This document shows positions 52,113 to 58,663 of a stretch of 64,000 nucleotides of DNA, one piece after another (positions within the stretch are counted from its first letter, which is position 1; each line of letters opens with the position of its first letter). The position numbers and the translations under genes are program-made. The notes under the pieces were generated by a model. The model was not told the DNA's origin. It searched no databases and worked only from the letters and a program-made list of their open reading frames with translations. Source of the DNA: Bacteroidota bacterium (GTDB lineage: Bacteria; Bacteroidota; Bacteroidia; Bacteroidales; Prolixibacteraceae); contig JAEYNZ010000126.1 of the NCBI GenBank assembly GCA_023412195.1, positions 131,993-195,992 on the forward strand, written 5' to 3'.

Positions 52113-52570
52113 TGTTCAGATGCCCTGTTTTTTCTTTTTTCTTTAAATCTCTGCGCAAACAACGACTTATCCATTTTCTGGCCTTCATAAACTTCTGCAT
52201 CCCACATTCTGATAGAATGACCCATCCCGATCAGACGGGCATTCTTTTTAATTTTGGCATAAGCCATATAGTCGGATGGAAAATTGACGCGGCCATTAGG
52301 AGCCATTGATACCTTAGTAAAGTTTTCATAGAAAAACTGAAGAAAAGCATCATCTTCTTCGTCAAACGGATCAAGGGTACTTTTAAAGGCTGCTACCCGC
52401 TCTTTCCAATGATGCTCAGTATATATATCCAGGCAATCCCTGAACAGGTTACGCTCGATAATAAGAGGCTGTTCCGCCAACTCCCCCATCTCCTTTTTAT
52501 AGGCTGCAGGAAGAACGATACGCCCTTTATCATCAATGGTCACATTATATGTTCCCGTAAACTCTGTCAC
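52109..52570 (-). CDS. mraZ: Transcriptional regulator MraZ
   Basis: A 153-residue protein of two AbrB-like SpoVT/MraZ repeats that forms a ring and represses its own operon. Domain 1 shows TIDDKGRIVLPAAYKKEM (near 11-28) and domain 2 shows APNGRVNFPSDYMAYA (near 92-107). It is the first gene of the division operon. The promoter region upstream has four TGGAA repeats at 10-bp spacing, the type of site MraZ binds. Autoregulation of the whole operon is therefore likely. Confidence 0.95.
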   Translation of the reverse strand: MTEFTGTYNVTIDDKGRIVLPAAYKKEMGELAEQPLIIERNLFRDCLDIYTEHHWKERVAAFKSTLDPFDEEDDAFLQFFYENFTKVSMAPNGRVNFPSDYMAYAKIKKNARLIGMGHSIRMWDAEVYEGQKMDKSLFAQRFKEKRKNRASEQ

Positions 52571-52606
52571 CTGGCAATTTTTTCTTTATTTATACATGTA
52601 AAAGTA

Positions 52607-52614
52607 CAAAATTA
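52607..52614 (-). promoter_or_regulatory. Putative -7 box (TAATTTTG) of the division operon promoter
   Basis: An exact TAnnTTTG match on the minus strand, 37 bp upstream of the mraZ start. The region where a -33 element should lie is occupied by the TGGAA repeats. Confidence 0.6.
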
Positions 52615-52649
52615 TTCCAAATACTTCCACTTCATTCCACTTTATTCCA
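52615..52649 (-). promoter_or_regulatory. Probable MraZ operator: four TGGAA repeats at 10-bp period
   Basis: On the minus strand TGGAA occurs at 52645-52649, 52635-52639, 52625-52629 and 52615-52619, exactly 10 bp apart (5-bp box, 5-bp spacer). Known MraZ sites consist of three or more TGGGN-type boxes with 5-bp spacers before mraZ. The array adjoins the -7 box and covers the -33 position, so bound MraZ should block RNA polymerase. Confidence 0.75.
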
Positions 52650-52942
52650 CCCTATTAGCATAATAATTCTGTTGAAAAAATGTTAATAATCTGTTAGTAA
52701 ACGATATTCCTCCCTGAAGGCCAATAAGCAATATTCACTCCTTCAACATATTAATTAGAGACAACTCAATATCATAACACGGTTAATAACTCCAATATTG
52801 CCTACCTTTGCGTGTTAAAAAATGTTTGATTTTGAAATGGAGGCATGGTCACACAATTTTTTTTTTCTATTGAGGAATTATGGATTTTGTTTCCTTTATT
52901 TTGTAGCTGATTTTTTAGTTAATTGCAGAAAAAAATTAAAAA
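52650..52942. other. Divergent intergenic region between mraZ operator and glsA-like gene
   Basis: No supported gene. It holds the likely glsA promoter (52803-52810) and a leader of about 130 bp. A 58-codon plus-strand ORF (52822-52998) overlaps the glsA start in another frame; it is Phe-rich from a T run and is not considered real. A T-run of ten lies near 52859-52868. Confidence 0.45.
52803..52810 (+). promoter_or_regulatory. Putative -7 box (TACCTTTG) for the glsA-like gene
   Basis: An exact TAnnTTTG match, with GGTTAA about 17 bp upstream as a poor -33. The start codon is about 130 bp downstream, giving a long leader. Confidence 0.45.
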
Positions 52943-53794
52943 GTGGAAGAAGAAGCAGCAGTTCCTTTCAAGCCTATAAATATCAGGGAGGTTTTTAAAT
53001 CCAAGAATCCCCGGCTGGCCCGTTATATGCCAGGCTTTGTTTACAGGTTCATCAATGCCATCATGCATATTGAGTATGTGAATGGATTGCTTGAAAGGTA
53101 TGGCCATCTGAGGGGGGTAGCATTCATAAACAAGGTCGTTGAAGATTTTAACGTAAGGGTACATTTGCATGGAATTAAAAATGTTCCTGAATCTGGACGT
53201 TTTATTTTTGCAAGCAATCATCCCCTGGGGGGATTTGACGGCATGCTGCTGTTGAAAGTTGTGGAAGAAAGACTGGGAAAGCCCCGTTTTTTGTCGAACG
53301 ACATCCTTCTGAATATTCCTCAGCTCAAATCACTTTTTGTGCCGGTAAACAAACATGGCGGGCACAGCAGGGAAGCAGTAAGGTTGCTGAGCGATACCTA
53401 CCAGTCGGATGCCCAGATTCTGATTTTCCCTTCAGGTCTGGCTTCCAGAAAAATAAACGGAAAGATTTCAGACCTGGAATGGAAGAAACATTTCATCTCA
53501 AAATCAATCCGGTTTCGCCGTGATGTCGTACCTGTTTTTATAGCAGGACATAATTCCAACCGGTTCTATTGGGTGGCCAGACTGCGTAAACTACTCAGAA
53601 TCAAATGGAATCTTGAAATGTTTTTATTGCCTGATGAAACTGTCCGCCACCGAAACACTGACGTACATATTTACTTTGGGAAACCGGTTCCGTATACATT
53701 ATTTGATCATTCCAAAACACATCAGGAGTGGGCTGTTTATATCAGAGAAATTTGTTACGGACTTCCGTTTTCATCAACAGACACAAATTTATAG
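52943..53794 (+). CDS. glsA: PlsC-type O-acyltransferase, GlsA-like
   Basis: A 283-residue acyltransferase of the 1-acyl-glycerol-3-phosphate acyltransferase superfamily. The catalytic motif is SNHPLGGFDG (near 92-101); His and Asp are five residues apart, as typical of the hemolysin/OlsA-GlsA branch rather than PlsC. IFPSGLASRKINGKI (near 172) is the second substrate motif. In Bacteroides, GlsA adds the second acyl chain to glycine lipids made by GlsB, and the GlsB-like gene is next here (127-bp gap). The start is GTG at 52943, since a TAA lies in frame two codons upstream and no alternative ATG is early enough. Confidence 0.78.
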   Translation: MEEEAAVPFKPINIREVFKSKNPRLARYMPGFVYRFINAIMHIEYVNGLLERYGHLRGVAFINKVVEDFNVRVHLHGIKNVPESGRFIFASNHPLGGFDGMLLLKVVEERLGKPRFLSNDILLNIPQLKSLFVPVNKHGGHSREAVRLLSDTYQSDAQILIFPSGLASRKINGKISDLEWKKHFISKSIRFRRDVVPVFIAGHNSNRFYWVARLRKLLRIKWNLEMFLLPDETVRHRNTDVHIYFGKPVPYTLFDHSKTHQEWAVYIREICYGLPFSSTDTNL

Positions 53795-53825
53795 GCGGTA
53801 CAGAAACATTGTAAGTCATTTTTGT

Positions 53826-53833
53826 TAATTTTG
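53826..53833 (+). promoter_or_regulatory. Putative -7 box (TAATTTTG) for the glsB-like gene
   Basis: An exact TAnnTTTG match, 88 bp before the glsB-like ATG. It suggests that glsB can be transcribed independently of glsA. Confidence 0.4.
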
Positions 53834-53921
53834 CCCACCGTTTTCATGTTTTATAACAGTTTATTTCCGGATTAATAATTAATCCGTCAGAAAGAAAGAA
53901 TTTGTTGCTCGTTATATTTAA

Positions 53922-54893
53922 ATGACTAATTCAATGAAAGAAATTGTAGCATCGCTACCGAAGGATCAAATCATTGCCGAGCTGACGCCTGAAAAGTTAC
54001 TTCGTAAAACCAATAAAGGTGGAAATGAAATATATGTTATAACCCATCATGATTCGCCTGCAATTATGCATGAGATCGGACGGCTCAGGGAAATCACATT
54101 CAGGGATGCCGGCGGGGGAACAGGAAAAGAAACTGACATTGATGCATATGATGTTTCTGAACATCCATACAAACAGCTGATTGTATGGGATCCTGAAGCA
54201 AAGGAAATACTAGGCGGATACCGTTATATTATTTGTTCTGAAGCACCGGTTGATGAAAATGGTGAAGTCCAGATGGCAACTTCAAAACTTTTTCACCTTT
54301 CCGAAAAATTCATAAAAGAATACCTTCCACACACGCTTGAACTCGGACGCTCTTTTGTGCAACCATCATACCAGTCGAGCAAGGCAGGAGCAAAAGCACT
54401 TTTTGCACTGGATAATCTTTGGGATGGACTGGGGGCACTAACTGTAGACCACAATGAGGTGGAATATTTTTTTGGCAAGGTTACCATGTATTCCCACTTT
54501 CACAATGAAGCCCGCAATCTCATTCAATACTTCTTTTTAAAATATTTCCGCGACAAAAGCAGACTTGTATATCCAAAAAACCCGGTAGAATTCAGCTATA
54601 ACGAAGAAGAAATGAATAGTATGTTTACCGGGAAAAACTACAAGGAAGATTACCGGATCCTGGTTCAAAAAGTACGTCAGTTCGGAGAAAATGTCCCTCC
54701 CCTGATTAATGCTTATATGAACCTTTCACCTTCAATGAAAACTTTCGGTACTGCAATGAACAGAGAATTCGGGGAAGTACTTGAAACCGGTATAATTGTT
54801 ACAATTAAAGACATTTATGAGGTAAAGTACGACAGGCACATCGAAACATATATCCAGAACAAGGAAAACGAAGAGTGGGATATTCCAAAATAA
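53922..54893 (+). CDS. glsB: GNAT/OlsB-like N-acyltransferase, GlsB-like
   Basis: A 323-residue acyltransferase of the hemolysin-like GNAT (OlsB) group. Motifs: IGRLREITFRDAGGGTGKETDID (cut here to its ends, IGRLREITF and GTGKETDID), YKQLIVWDPEAKEILGGYRY, ELGRSFVQPSYQSS and FFGKVTMYSHF. In Bacteroides thetaiotaomicron, GlsB joins a 3-hydroxy fatty acid to glycine, the first step of glycine lipid synthesis; OlsB does the same with ornithine in Proteobacteria. The amino-acid substrate here is inferred from the phylum. It is placed after the GlsA-like gene and converges with the NtrC-type regulator (11-bp gap). Confidence 0.8.
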   Translation: MTNSMKEIVASLPKDQIIAELTPEKLLRKTNKGGNEIYVITHHDSPAIMHEIGRLREITFRDAGGGTGKETDIDAYDVSEHPYKQLIVWDPEAKEILGGYRYIICSEAPVDENGEVQMATSKLFHLSEKFIKEYLPHTLELGRSFVQPSYQSSKAGAKALFALDNLWDGLGALTVDHNEVEYFFGKVTMYSHFHNEARNLIQYFFLKYFRDKSRLVYPKNPVEFSYNEEEMNSMFTGKNYKEDYRILVQKVRQFGENVPPLINAYMNLSPSMKTFGTAMNREFGEVLETGIIVTIKDIYEVKYDRHIETYIQNKENEEWDIPK

Positions 54894-54904
54894 GATGATT
54901 TTGC

Positions 54905-56068
54905 CTACTTAAGCGGAGCAGCAAATTTCTTTACATCCTCAGCCGTAATTTTCTGATCGCATAATATGATCAGACGTTCTATCACATTCCTGAACTCACG
55001 TATGTTCCCCGTCCACGTCATTGACTGAAGTTCTGTAATGGCATCCTGGGTAATGGCTTTCCCCGGCATACCGTATTCATCGCAGATCAGCCTGATGAAG
55101 TGGCTTGCCAGCAGCGGAATGTCCTCGATTCTTTCATTCAGCGAGGGAACATGAATTAAAATTACACTCAGCCTGTGGTACAGGTCTTCACGGAACCGTC
55201 CGTTTTCAATTTCAACTGAAAGGTTTTTGTTGGTAGCAGCCACTACCCTAACATCCACTTTAATGGGTTTATCACCTCCTACCCTTGAGATGATGTTTTC
55301 CTGCAATGCCCTGAGAACTTTAGCCTGTGCAGAGAGACTCATGTCTCCTATTTCATCCAGGAAAAGGGTTCCGCCGCTTGCCTGTTCAAATTTTCCCTTG
55401 CGTTGTTTCACTGCCGACGTGAATGAACCTTTTTCATGACCAAATAACTCACTTTCAATAAGCTCTGACGGAATTGCAGCACAATTCACTTCAACAAACT
55501 CCTGCGATGCACGGTTACTCTGGTCATGAATGCGCCGTGCCACCAACTCTTTTCCTGTCCCGTTCGAACCTGTTATAAGAACCCGGGCTTCGGTAGGCGC
55601 AACGCGGTCGGCCATCCCGATCACCTTTTTTATTGCTTCTGATTCCCCGATAATTTCAAATTTCTTACTGACTTTCTTTTTCAGGATTTTAGTTTCACTA
55701 ACCAGAGTGGATTTATCCATGGCATTACGGATGGTTATAAGCAACCTGTTCAGGTCGAGCGGCTTCTCAATAAAATCATAGGCACCTTTTTTAATGGACT
55801 CCACCGCAGTATCAATATTGCCATGCCCTGATATCATAACAACAGGAGTATCCGGAGCAATCAGATTCAGTTGTTCAAGCACCTCTATTCCATCCATACC
55901 TGGCATTTTAATGTCGCAAAGGATAATATCATATTCTGTTTGCATCACCGCTTCGAGGCCCTTTTTACCATCTTCAGCAAGGTCTACTTCGTATTTTTCG
56001 TATTCCAGAATATCCTTTAAGGTGTTCCTTATGCTTCTTTCGTCGTCGATGACCAGAATTTTTGACAT
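54905..56068 (-). CDS. NtrC-type receiver-AAA+ regulator lacking a DNA-binding domain
   Basis: A 387-residue protein. The receiver (1-120) has the acidic pair D8/D9, phospho-acceptor D52 in LCDIKMPGMDG and K102. The sigma-54-activator AAA+ domain follows with Walker A GSNGTGKE (167-174), GGTLFLDEIGDMS (Walker B) and an arginine finger region HRLSVILIHVPSLNER. The sigma-54-contacting loop reads GSFTSA (214-219) instead of GAFTGA. The protein ends at AEDVKKFAAPLK, right after the AAA+ C-terminal helices, with no Fis-type helix-turn-helix. It must act from solution or bind DNA through a partner. No kinase gene is adjacent. Confidence 0.88.
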   Translation of the reverse strand: MSKILVIDDERSIRNTLKDILEYEKYEVDLAEDGKKGLEAVMQTEYDIILCDIKMPGMDGIEVLEQLNLIAPDTPVVMISGHGNIDTAVESIKKGAYDFIEKPLDLNRLLITIRNAMDKSTLVSETKILKKKVSKKFEIIGESEAIKKVIGMADRVAPTEARVLITGSNGTGKELVARRIHDQSNRASQEFVEVNCAAIPSELIESELFGHEKGSFTSAVKQRKGKFEQASGGTLFLDEIGDMSLSAQAKVLRALQENIISRVGGDKPIKVDVRVVAATNKNLSVEIENGRFREDLYHRLSVILIHVPSLNERIEDIPLLASHFIRLICDEYGMPGKAITQDAITELQSMTWTGNIREFRNVIERLIILCDQKITAEDVKKFAAPLK

Positions 56069-56090
56069 AGCAAATCAATTTGATGAATTA

Positions 56091-56098
56091 CAAAAGTA
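56091..56098 (-). promoter_or_regulatory. Putative -7 box (TACTTTTG) for the NtrC-type regulator
   Basis: An exact TAnnTTTG match on the minus strand, 22 bp before the start codon. It sits immediately downstream of the terminator of the preceding operon. Confidence 0.45.
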
Positions 56099-56109
56099 CC
56101 CAAAAAGAA

Positions 56110-56149
56110 ATAAAAAAGCTGCTCCCTGATCCAACCTTTTGAGCAGCTT
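56110..56149 (-). terminator. Intrinsic terminator of the octahaem-cytochrome/YeeE operon
   Basis: On the minus strand AAGCTGCTC pairs with GAGCAGCTT (9 bp, arms 56141-56149 and 56117-56125, loop of 15 nt), followed by a T run at 56116-56110. It lies 27 bp past the stop of the YeeE-rhodanese gene. Confidence 0.8.
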
Positions 56150-56175
56150 CATTAATTCATCCCCGGGAATGGCAA

Positions 56176-57372
56176 TTAACAACCACCTTTAACTGTCACA
56201 GCTTCCCTTTTAACGGGGGCGCCAATATTTTTGAGCGAATTAACGAGGTTATCCATCTGTTGGGCAGCAACTGCCCTATAATGAAATACCTGAAGTTCTT
56301 TCTTCGAAGCCCCAGCCGGAGGTGCTTCTGCCAGATAAAACAACTGACGGAATTCACCTGCACTTTCCTTTAAAATCATATTTTCTGAATGGCCAATATA
56401 TTTTGCCTTCAAACATGCCATCCTTACCAATGTGTCATTGTCAGCATAAAATATATTCGTCTTCAGCCTTTGTCTGAAAAGAGGCTCATATTGTCTCTCC
56501 ATCATCTGCTCAAACGGAATGTTGATAGCCATAGGTATATGAAAAGCTTCAAACTCTTCAGGCGTGCGAACATCGATAATATTAAGTGTATAATAATTAT
56601 TCACAATTTCATTTGCGAGCTTATCCGCGGGTATTTCCCTGAAAACACACGTCTGCTGACGTTTAGCTTCTGCTATCCGCATATTGATTATGTCCTCCCT
56701 GCCAGGCAAAAAAGCAACTACGGCAAGCACGATGAAAACAGATGCCGCAGCGGGTGCATATTTTCTGACAGGAACAGATTCTGTTGAACTTCGCCTGTTG
56801 TTTACTTTATTTTCAATTAACCATGTTGCCACGAAAGCCCCAATAGCCATTAAGGCTAACAAAAAACCAAATGAAACATCGGATAAACCTAAATATGAAG
56901 AAATTTTGATCTGCCCCAGGTCTGCTGCATAATACATATTTTCCAAAGCAGGGAAGAATTCAATAAATATCCAGACTCCCAGAATAGCCCCCAAAACAAA
57001 TAAAAGAGCATCTACTTTACCGATTGCCATCGCACAAATACTGGTGCCCGGGCAGAATCCACCGATTATAAACCCTGCTCCCATTATGAGGCCCCCTGTT
57101 ACAGCCGATTTCATGAATGCTGGATTTACATAAATCAGATCCAGTTCAATCAATCCATAATGGCCCATCAGGAGCAATCCTGCCATGGCAGTGATGCCGG
57201 CAGTGAAAAAAACGCGCAGTACAGTAAAGTCATAGCCATAAAACAGGCCAACAAGTTTTCGGGTGGAAGAAAATCCTGCCTGCTCCAGGATGAAGCCGAA
57301 GGCAATTCCCAGAAAAAATGCAAGGATCAGACTGAACTCCTCACTTATAACTGAATATAATAATGGTCCCAT
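56176..57372 (-). CDS. YeeE/YedE sulfur transporter fused to a degenerate rhodanese, ending in Gly-Gly-Cys
   Basis: A 398-residue inner-membrane protein. Residues about 10-190 have several membrane helices with the YeeE/YedE signature GGFCPGTSICAMA (105-115), whose cysteines pass thiosulfate or related sulfur species through the membrane. After one more helix (about 205-223), a rhodanese-like domain follows (about 245-335, IIDVRTPEEFEAFHIPMAINIP region). Its active loop reads FYADNDTL (308-315), with Ala310 at the position of the persulfide cysteine. A helical tail ends in GGC (396-398). The tail resembles the C-terminal swinging-arm cysteine of SoxY sulfur carriers, an inference. It starts 11 bp after the second YeeE gene. 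Confidence 0.82.
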   Translation of the reverse strand: MGPLLYSVISEEFSLILAFFLGIAFGFILEQAGFSSTRKLVGLFYGYDFTVLRVFFTAGITAMAGLLLMGHYGLIELDLIYVNPAFMKSAVTGGLIMGAGFIIGGFCPGTSICAMAIGKVDALLFVLGAILGVWIFIEFFPALENMYYAADLGQIKISSYLGLSDVSFGFLLALMAIGAFVATWLIENKVNNRRSSTESVPVRKYAPAAASVFIVLAVVAFLPGREDIINMRIAEAKRQQTCVFREIPADKLANEIVNNYYTLNIIDVRTPEEFEAFHIPMAINIPFEQMMERQYEPLFRQRLKTNIFYADNDTLVRMACLKAKYIGHSENMILKESAGEFRQLFYLAEAPPAGASKKELQVFHYRAVAAQQMDNLVNSLKNIGAPVKREAVTVKGGC

Positions 57373-57383
57373 AGCTCCTTGAA

Positions 57384-57947
57384 TTATTTAATCCACAATT
57401 TTCTAAAAAAGTAAGCAAGTGCATACCCGCTGCCAAATATTGCAAGCATGGTTACAATTCCGCCAAGTGAAAGAACAGCCATTCCGCTGAGTGCCGATCC
57501 GCTGGTACACCCACGGCCCAATTGTGAACCAAAACCAAAGAGGGCTCCCCCAACAAGAGCTGCAACTATACGTATACCATTAGTAACCTTTGGCCCCTTT
57601 TCCAGTTTTAATCCTGTCCGATTTGCAATAACTCCTGAGAAAAAAGCTCCTGCCAGAACCCCCATCACCTGGAATACAAGAAAATTCTTCCATGGGCCTT
57701 CAGGATTCTCTGTTGCAAAATTTTTATAAAAAACAGTATTCTCCGCATGAACAGGAGCTACATTTTCAACTGAGGCAATTGCTACACTTTTGAAAGCCCC
57801 GCTGGCTCCCAATCCCCGACCGGTAATATAAAATGATGCAATTAAAACCAGGCCAAGCAGAAATCCTGCCAGATAAGGGTTCATATAGGCCAAGGGCTGT
57901 TTTATTAAATTACTTTCCATGTTTGATATGTTTTCAGATTTTTTCAA
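57384..57947 (-). CDS. YeeE/YedE family sulfur transporter, short form
   Basis: A 187-residue membrane protein with about five hydrophobic segments. The signature QLGRGCTSGSALSGMA (near 145-160) carries the conserved cysteine of the family, whose members import thiosulfate (TsuA) or related compounds. It is half the size of a complete YeeE, so it probably pairs with the larger partner at 56176-57372 to form one transporter. The upstream cytochrome b gene overlaps it by 14 bp, showing translational coupling to the respiratory genes. Confidence 0.85.
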   Translation of the reverse strand: MKKSENISNMESNLIKQPLAYMNPYLAGFLLGLVLIASFYITGRGLGASGAFKSVAIASVENVAPVHAENTVFYKNFATENPEGPWKNFLVFQVMGVLAGAFFSGVIANRTGLKLEKGPKVTNGIRIVAALVGGALFGFGSQLGRGCTSGSALSGMAVLSLGGIVTMLAIFGSGYALAYFFRKLWIK

Positions 57948-58569
57948 CTGCGTTTAATTCCTCTTCTTCCTCCAGTTCCTCGTAGCCGGTAATCATAGCC
58001 TGAATGTTGGAAACAGCCGTATGTCCTGTGGTAGTCATATACACATGCACCACCAGAAAAACCATTAATAGAAAAGCACCCAGAGTATGCCAGAAAGCAA
58101 TTGATTCAAGGGAAAACTCATTCACTACAATCATATTGTTCCTGTCGATGGTTTTATGAAACATATAGATGATCCCTGAAATTACGGTAAGAGGTATCAG
58201 CACCAGCTTGAAGCCCAGGTAAACAATCCGCTGAAGAGGATTCAGCTTTGTGACCTCTGTTTTTCTTACAGGGTGTTTTTCCCCTTTGAACATACCTGTT
58301 GTATAGAATCTGATCTGCGCCATTAACTGACGTGACGTTGGAATATATTGTTTCCACTCACCCGTAACCAGATGCCAGAAAATGGCAAATACAATCAATG
58401 ACATTAACATCCATGAACTTACCCTGTGAAACCTGGCAGCATGTTCAAAACCAATAATATGAAAGGTCCCATGGACTTCAAAACCTGTAAGGGCCAGAAA
58501 TATAATCAGTGTGGCCTGCGTCCAGTGCCAGAAGCGCTCAAAGCCTTTATACACATATACTTTTTTCAT
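57934..58569 (-). CDS. Membrane cytochrome b (b561/formate-dehydrogenase-gamma type)
   Basis: A 211-residue integral membrane protein with four main helices. Histidines placed for two b haems are visible: FERFWHWTQ (helix 1), FHRVSSWMLM and FAIFWHLVTGEW (helix 2), and FWHTLGAFLLMVFLVVHVYM (cut to FWHTLGAF and VVHVYM) in the last helices. Such subunits carry quinol electrons to a periplasmic multihaem partner. The ATG at 58567-58569 is used; a longer start adds eight residues. It follows the octahaem cytochrome by 94 bp and overlaps the YeeE gene. Confidence 0.85.
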   Translation of the reverse strand: MKKVYVYKGFERFWHWTQATLIIFLALTGFEVHGTFHIIGFEHAARFHRVSSWMLMSLIVFAIFWHLVTGEWKQYIPTSRQLMAQIRFYTTGMFKGEKHPVRKTEVTKLNPLQRIVYLGFKLVLIPLTVISGIIYMFHKTIDRNNMIVVNEFSLESIAFWHTLGAFLLMVFLVVHVYMTTTGHTAVSNIQAMITGYEELEEEEELNAVEKI

Positions 58570-58663
58570 CTGCTTGAGATTGAATATTTTCAATAATATT
58601 ATATGGAATTCGCATTAAATTTTAAATCATTTTTTTTAAAAAGATAAATTGGTCATACTCCTC

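Noticed and set aside
52822..52998. Plus-strand 58-codon ORF overlapping the start of the glsA-like gene
   Set aside because: Phe run from a T tract, other frame than glsA, no coding signature; not supported as leader peptide.
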